This document shows, in pieces, positions 8,187-15,704 of a stretch of 64,000 nucleotides of DNA (position 1 is the first letter of the stretch; each line of letters opens with the position of its first letter). Location: assembly GCA_937892955.1 (NCBI GenBank), contig CALBKH010000005.1, forward strand, positions 62,001 through 126,000, read 5' to 3'. The notes below the pieces were generated by a model, which did not search any database, was not told the origin of the DNA, and saw nothing but the letters and a program-made list of their open reading frames with translations. Both the position numbers and the translations under genes were made by a program. Source of the stretch: an uncultured Alphaproteobacteria bacterium. Lineage in GTDB: Bacteria; Pseudomonadota; Alphaproteobacteria; Rhizobiales; Ancalomicrobiaceae.

Positions 8187-9296
8187 ATGTTCGATCCACG
8201 ATCCTCGCTCTTCGTCGGTTCCGAGATCTATCGACGGGCCGCCTTCGGCCGGAATCATCCGCTGGCCATCCCCCGGGTGGAAATGGTCGCCGATCTCGCC
8301 GCCGATCTCGGGTGGCTCGACGGTCGCCTGCGGATCTCGCCGGTCGCAGACCGCGACCTTTTGACGCGGTATCACGACCCCGACTATGTCGCTGCACTCG
8401 CGAAGGCCGACACCGATGGGCTGGTGAGCGCCGAGACGCGGGCCGCCCACGCCATCGGCACGATGGAAAATCCCTTCTTTTCCGGGGTCTTCGAGCGCGC
8501 GTCGACGTCCGTCGGCGGTTCCTTCGAAGCGGCTCGGCTGGCGATCGAGGGGCGCGTCGTCTTCCATCCCGCCGGCGGCACCCACCACGGCCGGCGCGAG
8601 CGAGCGAGCGGCTTCTGTTTCTTCAACGATCCCGTCTTCGCCGTCCTCGGTTTCCTCGACGCAGGGTTCGAGCGTGTCCTCTACGTCGATCTCGACGCCC
8701 ATCACGGCGATGGTGTCGAGGACGCCTATGCGAGCGACGGCCGCGTCATGACCATCTCGATCCACGAGGAGGGGCGCTGGCCGGGCACGGGAGCGCTCGA
8801 CGATCGCCGCGAGGGGAGGGCGCGCAACATGCCCGTGCCGCGCGGCATCAACGACAGCGAATGGCGGCTTCTGATCGACGCGGCGGTTCTTCCCACCGGG
8901 CGACGCTTCGACCCGCAGGCGGTCGTCGTCATCTGCGGCGCCGATCCGCTGAAGGGCGATCCGCTCTCGTCGATGGATCTCTCCAACCTCGCCCTGTGGG
9001 AGGCGGTGGAGAAGGTGGTGGGGCTCGCGCCGCGAGCCGTCGTCCTCGGGGGCGGCGGCTACAATCCGTGGACGCTCGCCCGGCTCTGGACCGGATTGTG
9101 GGGGCGGCTCGCCGGATTCGAGATCCCCGAGACCCTGCCCGAGGTTTCTCGGGCGCGTCTCGCGGCGCTCGACTGCGACCTCGTCGACGACGAGGATCGC
9201 GATCCCCGTTGGATGGCGACGCTGGCGGATCTGCCCAACGAAGGGGCGATCCGGCCCCGTTTCGATGAAATCGTCGCCACGATCACGGTTTCGTGA
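8187..9296 (+). CDS. acuC: AcuC/histone-deacetylase-family zinc deacylase
   Basis: Metal-dependent deacetylase fold of 369 residues. The ATG at 8187 (MFDPRSSLFVGSEIYRR) matches where AcuC homologues usually begin; ATG 8166 is an alternative and neither has a strong ribosome site. Active-site elements are all present: the paired histidines in GGTHHGRRERASGFCFFND, metal ligands in YVDLDAHHGDGVEDAY, the third metal ligand in CGADPLKGD, and the LGGGGYN loop that carries the transition-state tyrosine. AcuC enzymes remove acetyl groups from lysines such as that of acetyl-CoA synthetase, but no acs or acetyltransferase gene is here. It lies between dsrE2 and lipS1, so a link to protein lysine acylation in the sulfur block is conceivable but unproven. 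Confidence 0.88.
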   Translation: MFDPRSSLFVGSEIYRRAAFGRNHPLAIPRVEMVADLAADLGWLDGRLRISPVADRDLLTRYHDPDYVAALAKADTDGLVSAETRAAHAIGTMENPFFSGVFERASTSVGGSFEAARLAIEGRVVFHPAGGTHHGRRERASGFCFFNDPVFAVLGFLDAGFERVLYVDLDAHHGDGVEDAYASDGRVMTISIHEEGRWPGTGALDDRREGRARNMPVPRGINDSEWRLLIDAAVLPTGRRFDPQAVVVICGADPLKGDPLSSMDLSNLALWEAVEKVVGLAPRAVVLGGGGYNPWTLARLWTGLWGRLAGFEIPETLPEVSRARLAALDCDLVDDEDRDPRWMATLADLPNEGAIRPRFDEIVATITVS

Positions 9297-9390
9297 GCGG
9301 TATTGGGGCGAATCCGTAGGAAAGTTGCTGTCCGCGACATCGGTGAGCAATCGTCCCGATTGTTTCCGGGGGCGGTTCGGACGACGATGA

Positions 9391-9408
9391 ATTAGAATAT
9401 CATAATGT
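9391..9408 (+). promoter_or_regulatory. Shared 18-bp AT-rich operator-like motif, copy 1 (before lipS1)
   Basis: ATTAGAATATCATAATGT stands out in a GC-rich background and recurs identically at 14210-14227, with a 14/18 match at 15667-15684. Its core is an imperfect inverted repeat, ATTA-N8-TAAT. It ends 23 bp before the lipS1 ATG, so a protein bound here would overlap the promoter or early transcript. ArsR-type regulators of sulfur loci (sHdrR, SqrR, BigR) bind AT-rich palindromes, but no regulator gene lies in the block. Confidence 0.65.
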
Positions 9409-9431
9409 AACAGGGATGGAGGACCGGATCG

Positions 9432-10490
9432 ATGGGCTGGCTGGAGCGCCTCACCGCGATCGAACCTCTGGAAGACGCCGACTTCGATGCCTGCCTCGTC
9501 GAGGCGATGGAGCGCGCGGCCGCGGCGCACGCCGGTACGCGCGGTGCGCAGCCGATTCGCTTCTCCACCCCGACCTTCAAGGAATACGACTCGAGCGAAC
9601 TCTCGGGCTGCTCGAAGGGGACCTTCCCGGCCTTCTCGATCACCGGCTCGGCCTGCGCGCTCGACTGCGACCACTGCCGCACCGAGATCCTGAAGCCGAT
9701 GATCCCGGCTCTACACCCGGACGAGTTCGACCGGCGCGTCCGCGACATGATCGCGCTCCGGGGGCTTTCGGGTTTCCTGCTCTCCGGCGGCTCCGACAAG
9801 CGCAACGAGATCCGCTACGAGCGCTTCTATCCGGTCATCGAAGGGCTGAAGCGTGACTTTCCCGAGCTCAAGATCGCGCTCCATTCGGCGCTGATCGATC
9901 GGGCACGGGCGAAGGCGATGGCCTCGGCCGGCGTCGATACGGTGATGATGGACGTCATCGGGGCGCAGGAGACGATTCGCGAGGTCTATCATCTCGACCG
10001 TCGGGTCGAGGATTTCGAGGAGACGCTCGCGGCGCTGACCGAGACGTCGATGGAGGTCGTGCCCCACATCGTCATCGGCCTCCACTACGGCCGCATTCTC
10101 GGCGAGGCCCGCGCCCTCGACATGGTGGCGCGCCACCCCGTCCATTCGCTGGTCTTCGTGGTGATCATGCCGTTCTACGCCAAGCCGGGCTCGTTCGTCG
10201 AACCGGCGACGGCCGACATCGGCCGCATCTTCATGGAAGGACGCGCCCGCATCCCCGATCGTGACGTTCTTCTCGGCTGCGCCCGCCCCGCCGGCATGCA
10301 CAAGCGCGTCACCGACGCCTATGCGGTGATGGCCGGCCTCGACGGTATCGCCTTTCCGGCCGAGGGTTCGGTCGAGGTGGCGCGGATGATCGGCCGCGGT
10401 CACGAACAGCAGATGGCCTGCTGCTCGATGAAGGAGATCGGCGAAGGCCGCATCGCAGGGAAGGGGACCTTCGCCCCCTGCGCCGCCTGA
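9432..10490 (+). CDS. lipS1: Radical SAM lipoyl synthase component LipS1
   Basis: One of two radical SAM enzymes of the novel lipoate-assembly pathway known to serve LbpA; together with LipS2 it inserts sulfur into protein-bound octanoate. It has 352 residues from ATG 9432, with GGAGGA 8 bp upstream. The SAM-cluster motif is C75-x3-C79-x2-C82 in GSACALDCDHCRTEI, followed by the SAM-binding-type segment GFLLSGGSDKR. Further cysteines near the C-terminus (QQMACCSMKE and FAPCAA) could ligate a second cluster. Its stop overlaps the lipT start (TGATG), indicating translational coupling. The assignment rests on the motif plus the lipS1-lipT-lipS2-slpl order; separating LipS1 from LipS2 by sequence alone is slightly less certain. 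Confidence 0.85.
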   Translation: MGWLERLTAIEPLEDADFDACLVEAMERAAAAHAGTRGAQPIRFSTPTFKEYDSSELSGCSKGTFPAFSITGSACALDCDHCRTEILKPMIPALHPDEFDRRVRDMIALRGLSGFLLSGGSDKRNEIRYERFYPVIEGLKRDFPELKIALHSALIDRARAKAMASAGVDTVMMDVIGAQETIREVYHLDRRVEDFEETLAALTETSMEVVPHIVIGLHYGRILGEARALDMVARHPVHSLVFVVIMPFYAKPGSFVEPATADIGRIFMEGRARIPDRDVLLGCARPAGMHKRVTDAYAVMAGLDGIAFPAEGSVEVARMIGRGHEQQMACCSMKEIGEGRIAGKGTFAPCAA

Positions 10491-11575
10491 TGAATGCCGC
10501 GCCCACCCCCGACTGCGACGTTCTCGTCCTCGGCCTCGGGCCGGCGGGTGCCGCCGCGGCGGCGGCCGCGGCGAAGGCCGGCGCGCGGGTGATCGGCCTC
10601 GACAAGCGTGCGGTTCCCGGGCTTCCGGTGCAGTGCGCCGAGTTCGTGCCGCTTTCGCTCGGGGCGGAGGTGCGCGATCTTTCCCGCGACGTGGTCCAGC
10701 CGATCGAAGCGATGGCGACCTACACCGAAGGCGACAGATCGCGCGTCGATCCGTTGCCCGGGCACATCATCGACCGCGCCGCGTTCGACGCCCATCTGGT
10801 CGAGGCGGCCCGCGCCGCGGGCGCCGACTGCCGCTTCGGCCGCGCCGTCGCGGACGTGTCGGCGGGTGGCGTCCGCCTCTCCGACGGCTCGTGGATCACC
10901 GCGGGTGTGATCGTCGGTGCCGACGGGCCGCATTCGCTCGCCGGGCGCGCCATCGGCAGCGTCAACCGGGTGCTCTCGCACACGCGTCAGATCGCCGTGC
11001 CGCTCCTCGTGCCGCACCGCGCCACCGACATCTTCCTCTCGGCTTCGACCCCCGGCGGTTACGGCTGGCTCTTCCCCAAGGGCGAGGTCGCCAATCTCGG
11101 CATCGGCGTCGACGCCGGCGAACGCCGCTGGCTGCGGGTTCTGCTCGAGGGGCTTCACGCCACGCTGGTGCGCGAAGGTCGCGTCGGTTGGGACGTCGTC
11201 GCCATCACCGGCGGTGCGCTCCCGGCGGGTGGCCTGCTGGCCCCGACCGGATGGCTCGGCGAGACCCCGGTGCTGCTCGCCGGCGACGCCTGCGGCCTCA
11301 CCAATCCGGTGACCGGTGCCGGCATCGCCTCGGCCGTGATCTCCGGACGCACGGCCGGCGAGGCGGCAGGTGAGATCGTCGCCGGACGCGCCGCCGCCCT
11401 CGGCGACTACGCCGAGGAGATCGCCGACGTCTTCGGTCCGGCCCTCGACCGTGCCCGCCGCCGTCGTGAAGCGGTGATGGCGGCGCATGCGAGCGGGCGG
11501 CTGGGGCCGCCGGAACTGCAGCGATCCTGGATCGCATGGGAAAGCTATTGGGACGATCGGGAGGCGGCGGAATGA
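10490..11575 (+). CDS. lipT: FAD-dependent oxidoreductase LipT (geranylgeranyl-reductase-like)
   Basis: Flavoprotein of 361 residues in the geranylgeranyl reductase family. A Rossmann dinucleotide motif (VLVLGLGPAGAAAA, GxGxxG) is at residues 8-21, a middle FAD segment is VGADGPHSLAGRAIG, and the C-terminal ribityl-binding motif is LLAGDACGLTNPVTGAGI. In lipS1-lipT-lipS2-slpl loci LipT is proposed to supply electrons for lipoate assembly; the direct reaction has not been shown by anything here. The start overlaps the lipS1 stop, and a palindromic repeat separates it from lipS2. By fold alone it could be a generic prenyl reductase, but the context argues otherwise. Confidence 0.82.
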   Translation: MNAAPTPDCDVLVLGLGPAGAAAAAAAAKAGARVIGLDKRAVPGLPVQCAEFVPLSLGAEVRDLSRDVVQPIEAMATYTEGDRSRVDPLPGHIIDRAAFDAHLVEAARAAGADCRFGRAVADVSAGGVRLSDGSWITAGVIVGADGPHSLAGRAIGSVNRVLSHTRQIAVPLLVPHRATDIFLSASTPGGYGWLFPKGEVANLGIGVDAGERRWLRVLLEGLHATLVREGRVGWDVVAITGGALPAGGLLAPTGWLGETPVLLAGDACGLTNPVTGAGIASAVISGRTAGEAAGEIVAGRAAALGDYAEEIADVFGPALDRARRRREAVMAAHASGRLGPPELQRSWIAWESYWDDREAAE

Positions 11576-11610
11576 CCCGTCTTTCGACACTGCCCCGTCG
11601 TTGCCACGGG

Positions 11611-11770
11611 CTCTCCCCTTCGCCCCTTGCGGGAGAAGGTGCCCGAAGGGCGGATGAGGGGTCCGTGAGCCGCCTTTCGCGCCGCGCCCGCCGGTCTGCA
11701 TTCGCTGCGCGCTTCGCGCGCGCCCCCTCATCCGGCCCTTCGGGCCACCTTTTCCCGCGAGGGGAGAAGG
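11611..11770. repeat. Rhizobial-type intergenic mosaic palindrome, copy A
   Basis: The left arm (CTCTCCCCTT...GGGAGAAGGTGCCCGAAGGG...GATGAGGGG) and the inverted right arm (CCCCTCATCCGGCCCTTCGG...GGGGAGAAGG) define a roughly 160-bp element lying between lipT and lipS2. It belongs to the same family as 48061-48212 and 59186-59337 but is more diverged. The arm organisation resembles RIME-type elements of Rhizobiales. Confidence 0.7.
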
Positions 11771-11819
11771 TTTCCGCGCGCACGGCGTGCGGCCGAATCC
11801 TCGTTCAGGAGAGACCCGC

Positions 11820-13082
11820 ATGAGCTGTCTCGAGACCCCGGTCAGGACGCGCCCGACCAAGGAAGGCGCGATCGACTTCAATCCCTTCGAGGCGATGCAG
11901 CCGCGAACCCCGGCCGAAGCGCCGGCCGACGCCCGCAACGGCGGGCGCGTCAAGGCCAATGCGGTGGCGCCCCAGGGTGTCTATCTGCCGAACCACAACA
12001 TCCAGACGCCGGACATGCGCTCGCCCGACTACGTCCAGGTGTCGACGGCGGCGGCGATCTCGCTGGGGCTGATGGCTGGCCAGATGCACCGCTGCGCCTG
12101 CACCCACTGCCTCAATCTGCTGCTGACCTACCCGGAAGGCTGCCGCGCCAACTGCGCCTATTGCGGTCTCGCCCGCCATCGCGAAGCCGATCGCGACTAC
12201 GCCGACCGCAACTTCATCCGCGTCGACTGGCCGGCGGTGCCGATGGTCGAGATCGTCGATCGGGTGAAGGCGCAGGGCACGAAGACTTCGTTCCATCGCA
12301 TGTGCATCTCGATGATCACCCATCCGAAGTCCGACATGGACACGGTGACGGTGCTCAAGACCTGGACCGATCGGATCGATCCGTCGGACATCCCGGTGTC
12401 GATCCTCTCCAACCCGACGACCATGAGCCGCGCCGACGTGCAGCGTCTCAAGGACCTCGGCGCCGACATCTTCACCGTCGCCTTCGACGCGGCGACCCCG
12501 GAGCTCTTCGAGCGCACTCGCGGCAAGACCGTCGAGGGACCGCATCACTGGGAGAAGTACTGGGAGGTGATGGAGCACGCCGCCGACATCTTCGGTCGCG
12601 AGAAGATCGGTGTGCACCTGATCGCCGGTATGGGCGAGACCGAGCACGAGATGCTGACCATGGTTCAGCGGGTGAAGGACATGGGCGGCCACAGCCACAT
12701 GTTCTCGTTCTACCCGGAGAGCGGCTCGTTGATGGACCACCTGCCGGCGACGCCGCGCGACCAGTGGCGCCGCGTCCAACTCGCCCGCTACCTGATCGAC
12801 TACCGCGACGTCCGGCTCGAGCACATGCGCTTCGACAACCACGGCCGAGTGATCGACTACGGTCTGCCGGCGGCGGAAGTCGACACGGTGATCGAGGCGG
12901 GGACGGCGTTCCGCACCTCGGGTTGCCCGGGCAAGATCGCCGAGGACGTCTCGGCCTGCGATCGGCCCTACGGCGACAGCCCGCCGTCGAACATCGCCTC
13001 GTTCCCGTTCCAGCCGAACAAGAAGGATCGCGCCAAGATCCGCCGCCAGCTCGGCTGGAAGGTGCCGGAGGCCCGAGGATGA
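11820..13082 (+). CDS. lipS2: Radical SAM lipoyl synthase component LipS2
   Basis: Second radical SAM protein of the LbpA lipoate-assembly pathway, 420 residues. The start is ATG 11820 (MSCLETPVRTRP), with AGGAGA upstream. The SAM-cluster motif is C108-x3-C112-x2-C115 in PEGCRANCAYCGLARH. An additional cysteine group just before it, HRCACTHC (Cys92, 94, 97), is a good candidate for an auxiliary iron-sulfur cluster of the kind that donates sulfur in lipoyl synthases. HLIAGMGETEHEM is a typical radical SAM C-terminal barrel segment. It overlaps the ligase gene by ATGA. Biotin-synthase-like radical SAM enzymes look similar, but gene order supports LipS2. Confidence 0.87.
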   Translation: MSCLETPVRTRPTKEGAIDFNPFEAMQPRTPAEAPADARNGGRVKANAVAPQGVYLPNHNIQTPDMRSPDYVQVSTAAAISLGLMAGQMHRCACTHCLNLLLTYPEGCRANCAYCGLARHREADRDYADRNFIRVDWPAVPMVEIVDRVKAQGTKTSFHRMCISMITHPKSDMDTVTVLKTWTDRIDPSDIPVSILSNPTTMSRADVQRLKDLGADIFTVAFDAATPELFERTRGKTVEGPHHWEKYWEVMEHAADIFGREKIGVHLIAGMGETEHEMLTMVQRVKDMGGHSHMFSFYPESGSLMDHLPATPRDQWRRVQLARYLIDYRDVRLEHMRFDNHGRVIDYGLPAAEVDTVIEAGTAFRTSGCPGKIAEDVSACDRPYGDSPPSNIASFPFQPNKKDRAKIRRQLGWKVPEARG

Positions 13083-14155
13083 TCAAGACCTTCCGCGTCA
13101 TCGACACGGGCTTGCGGGACGGTCGCGCCAACATCGCCTTCGATGCGGCGCTGATCGAGGCCCACAAGGTGGGCGAGATCCCCGACACGATCCGCTTCCT
13201 GACCTTCCCTCCGACGGCGCTGGTCGGACGGCATCAGTCGCTGTCAAAGGAGATCCGTCTCGACTGGTGTCGGGAGAACGGGGTCGGCACGGTCCGTCGC
13301 ATCACCGGCGGCGGCGCGCTCTACATGGACGAGGGCCAGTTCGGCGTCGAGCTGGTCTTCCACAAGTCGACGCTCGGCATCACCTCACTCGGCGACCTGG
13401 CACGAGCGATCTGTGAATCGATCGCCCTCGGGCTCACCAAACTCGGGGTCGAGGCGCGCTATCGGCCGCGCAACGATATCGAGGTCGACGGCCGCAAGAT
13501 CTCCGGCACCGGCGGCTTCTTCGACGGCGACACGTTGTTCTATCAGGCGACCATCCTCGCCGACATGGACCCGGCGCGGATGATGCAGGCGCTGAACGTG
13601 CCGGCCGCCAAGCTCGCCAAGCGGGCGCTCGACGACGCCGGTGCCCGCATCACCACGCTGAAGGGCCTGCTCGGCGACGACATGCCGACCCGCGAGGCGA
13701 TCCAGGAGGCGCTGCTCGCCGGCTTCCGCGACGGTCTCGGCATCGCGACGGAGCGCGGCGCCATCACCGTACGGGAAGAGGATCTGGCGAAAGCCGCGCA
13801 CGACGAGGAGATCGGCACCGACGACTTCGTCGCCGAGATCGACACGCCGGCGGAAGATGCTCGCCATGCTTCCATCACCGGAAAGGGTGGAACCATCGAG
13901 GCCTTCGTCCGCCTGGAGGGGGAGGGGACCGCCCCGCGCATCCGCGAAGCCCTGATCACCGGCGATTTCTTCGTCACACCGCCTCGGACGGTCTTCGATC
14001 TGGAGGCGGCATTGCGCGGCGCGACGCTGGACGAGGTCCGGCCGCGCATCGAGGCGTTCTTCGCCGCGGCGGAGATCGGATTGCTTTCGGCGGGGGCGGG
14101 TGACTTCGCCGACGCCATCGAAACGGCCTTCTCTGGAAACCCCGTTTCCAGCTGA
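13079..14155 (+). CDS. slpl(AB): Lipoate-protein ligase sLpl(AB)
   Basis: Attaches lipoate or octanoate to the target lysine of LbpA using ATP. The 358-residue protein has the LplA catalytic fold: TALVGRHQSLSKEIRLDWC, the adenylate-loop motif RRITGGGALYMDEGQFG near residue 80, and NDIEVDGRKISGTGG carrying the catalytic Lys. A C-terminal domain (from about residue 265, GKGGTIEAFVRLEGEG) corresponds to the accessory LplB-like part, matching the two-domain sLpl(AB) type associated with sulfur-oxidation loci. The start overlaps the lipS2 stop (ATGA). The frame continues upstream through lipS2 without being coding there. Confidence 0.88.
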   Translation: MIKTFRVIDTGLRDGRANIAFDAALIEAHKVGEIPDTIRFLTFPPTALVGRHQSLSKEIRLDWCRENGVGTVRRITGGGALYMDEGQFGVELVFHKSTLGITSLGDLARAICESIALGLTKLGVEARYRPRNDIEVDGRKISGTGGFFDGDTLFYQATILADMDPARMMQALNVPAAKLAKRALDDAGARITTLKGLLGDDMPTREAIQEALLAGFRDGLGIATERGAITVREEDLAKAAHDEEIGTDDFVAEIDTPAEDARHASITGKGGTIEAFVRLEGEGTAPRIREALITGDFFVTPPRTVFDLEAALRGATLDEVRPRIEAFFAAAEIGLLSAGAGDFADAIETAFSGNPVSS

Positions 14156-14209
14156 CAGCGCTGTCGCAGAGGGAAAAGACGGACGCCGAAGGCGGCGAAG
14201 GGTCGTAAC

Positions 14210-14227
14210 ATTAGAATATCATAATGT
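14210..14227 (+). promoter_or_regulatory. Shared 18-bp AT-rich operator-like motif, copy 2 (before dsrE3)
   Basis: Identical over 18 bases to the copy before lipS1 (9391-9408). It begins 54 bp after the ligase stop and ends 58 bp before the dsrE3 GTG, implying that dsrE3 has its own regulated promoter rather than only read-through from lipS1. Confidence 0.65.
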
Positions 14228-14285
14228 GAGACCTCGGAGTCGATGCGGATACCGCGCCCTTCGGTCGAACAGGAGGAGAATAGAC

Positions 14286-14666
14286 GTGGCCAGCAAGCTC
14301 CTGATCATCTTGGCGAACACCGATCCGCGCGATCCGGCGGAACTGGGCGCGCCGTTCTTCCAGGCGACCGTCGCCGCGGCGATGGACTACGAGGTCGAGG
14401 TGATCTGCACCGCCGCCTCAGGTATCCTGATGAAGAAGGGCGTGGCGGAGAAACTGGTGGTGAAGGAGGGCAGCCCGAAGTCGGTCTACGACTTCATCAA
14501 GGACGCCCACGAGGCCGGCGCGGTGTTCAAATCGTGCTCGCCCAACCTCGAACTCTACGACATGACCGTCGACGATCTGATCCCCGAATGCTCGGGTGTG
14601 GTCGGCGGCGCCTACCTGATCGAACAGGTCATGGAGGACGACGAGGTCAAGGTGCTCACCTACTGA
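14286..14666 (+). CDS. dsrE3: DsrE3-like sulfur carrier (DsrE/F superfamily)
   Basis: Soluble 126-residue DsrE-fold protein. The start is GTG 14286, 8 bp after GGAGGA; the open frame extends further upstream but lacks similarity. The fold begins KLLIILANTDPRDPAELGAPFFQATVAAAM. Cysteines are at 41, 84 and 102; Cys84 in FKSCSPNLELYDM matches the region where DsrE3 proteins carry their persulfide cysteine. DsrE3 proteins exchange sulfur with TusA in sHdr-type sulfur oxidation. It is encoded upstream of lbpA with a 314-bp gap and has its own operator-like motif. Confidence 0.85.
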   Translation: MASKLLIILANTDPRDPAELGAPFFQATVAAAMDYEVEVICTAASGILMKKGVAEKLVVKEGSPKSVYDFIKDAHEAGAVFKSCSPNLELYDMTVDDLIPECSGVVGGAYLIEQVMEDDEVKVLTY

Positions 14667-14980
14667 GCGTTCCGTCGGGGCCCCCCACGACGGAGGGCTC
14701 CCGCCGACGTTCGGCTCACGCCGACGGGAGCCGTCGGAGCGGGCGCCGAACCGGCCCTTCGGCGAGGCGTCCGTTCCGTTCCGAGGAACGTTGCGACCGC
14801 CACCCGAGGATGGATTTCGCCGCTGCCGCGACTTAGGCTCGACCGAGCCGCGGCAAGTCGGCGAGGAATCAGGAAGCCGTGAGGTTTCCTCGAAGAAGAT
14901 CGGCCGGGCCACCTGCGACCAGGGTCGCGAGCGCCGCTCCGGACCGAGAAGCGACCGAGATCGAACAGAGGAAGACGAAA
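14667..14980. other. 314-bp gap between dsrE3 and lbpA
   Basis: No coding region was recognised. GGCTCCCG at 14696-14703 and CGGGAGCC at 14725-14732 form an 8-bp hairpin just after dsrE3, without a T-tract. An lbpA promoter may lie in the remainder; the 18-bp motif seen before lipS1, dsrE3 and hynD is absent here. Confidence 0.4.
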
Positions 14981-15421
14981 ATGCCCGTGGTTCGTGGCTG
15001 CAACCTCCCCGACGATCTGCTCTACGACGTCGACTCCCACACCTGGTATCGCGAGATGCCGGACGGCAAGGTGCGCATCGGCATGACCCAGGTCGCCGTG
15101 GCGCTGGCCGGCAAGCTCGTCGCCTTCACGCCGAAGAAGCCGGGCAAGCCGATCGCCGCGGGCAAGTCCTGCGCGACGGTGGAGAGCGGCAAGTGGGTCG
15201 GCCCGGCCAAGTCGGCCGCCGGCGGCAACGTCGCGGCGGTCAACGACGCCCTCGTCGCCACGCCGACGCTGGCCAACGACGACCCCTACGCCGCGTGGAT
15301 GGTCGAGCTGGAGCCGGAGAACTGGGGCGACGTCAAGGGAACGCTCACCCCCGGTCCGGCGGTCGCCGACAAGTACGACGCCAAGATGGCGGCGGACGGC
15401 TTCGCCGGCTGCGGCGGCTGA
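14981..15421 (+). CDS. lbpA: Lipoate-binding protein LbpA (GcvH-like)
   Basis: GcvH-fold protein of 146 residues that carries lipoate in sHdr-type sulfur oxidation. The start is ATG 14981 (MPVVRGCNLPDDLLYDVDSH), preceded by AGAGGAAGAC. The lipoyl-lysine hairpin reads TVESGKWVGP, with Lys71 as the modified residue; glycine-cleavage GcvH usually has ESVKA here. Cys7 lies in the N-terminal RGCNLPDDLLY segment, and the protein ends in GFAGCGG. No glycine-cleavage genes (gcvT, gcvP) are adjacent; instead a dedicated lipoate-assembly operon and DsrE proteins are, which separates LbpA from GcvH. Its usual partners, the sHdr subunits, are not encoded in this window. Confidence 0.9.
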   Translation: MPVVRGCNLPDDLLYDVDSHTWYREMPDGKVRIGMTQVAVALAGKLVAFTPKKPGKPIAAGKSCATVESGKWVGPAKSAAGGNVAAVNDALVATPTLANDDPYAAWMVELEPENWGDVKGTLTPGPAVADKYDAKMAADGFAGCGG

Positions 15422-15641
15422 TCCGACGCCGGACAAGGCGCCGTATCCCCAGATCTGAAATAACAGCAGAGCTCGAACGACTCGGTGCCGTGCCTTCTTC
15501 GCGACGGCTCGGCACCGAACGGGGGAGGATTCGTCCGCGCACCCTCTCTCCACCTGCGAAAAGGATCCTCCGGCGCCGCGAGGCGACGGGAAAAGCAGGC
15601 TCGAAAGCGCCGATGGCGCACTCTGGTATTCCAGAAGATTT

Positions 15642-15655
15642 TTGATCCTGGTCAA
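15642..15655 (+). promoter_or_regulatory. FNR/FixK-type box upstream of the hydrogenase operon
   Basis: TTGATCCTGGTCAA matches the consensus TTGA(T/C)-N4-(A/G)TCAA in both half-sites. It lies 49 bp before the hynD ATG and 11 bp before the third copy of the AT-rich motif. This implies low-oxygen control of hydrogenase expression by an FNR/FixK/Anr-type activator, which is not encoded in the window. Confidence 0.65.
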
Positions 15656-15666
15656 AGCTTGCGCAT

Positions 15667-15684
15667 ATTAGAAGTCCATAAAGT
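15667..15684 (+). promoter_or_regulatory. AT-rich operator-like motif, copy 3 (before hynD)
   Basis: ATTAGAAGTCCATAAAGT matches the identical pair at 9391 and 14210 in 14 of 18 positions (ATTAGAA-N3-CATAA-N-GT). It ends 20 bp before the hynD ATG, a spacing close to that of copy 1 before lipS1. Confidence 0.55.
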
Positions 15685-15704
15685 ACACATGCTCGGGTGG
15701 TATC

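Noticed and set aside
12161..13078. Upstream extension of the lipoate ligase frame through lipS2
   Set aside because: The extension is an Arg/Asp-rich shadow of lipS2; the ligase fold begins exactly at the ATG overlapping the lipS2 stop.
14981..15421. Glycine-cleavage H protein
   Set aside because: The lipoyl fold fits, but there are no gcvT/gcvP neighbours, the lysine context is ESGKW, and the gene is grouped with lipS1/lipS2/sLpl and DsrE proteins, which indicates LbpA.
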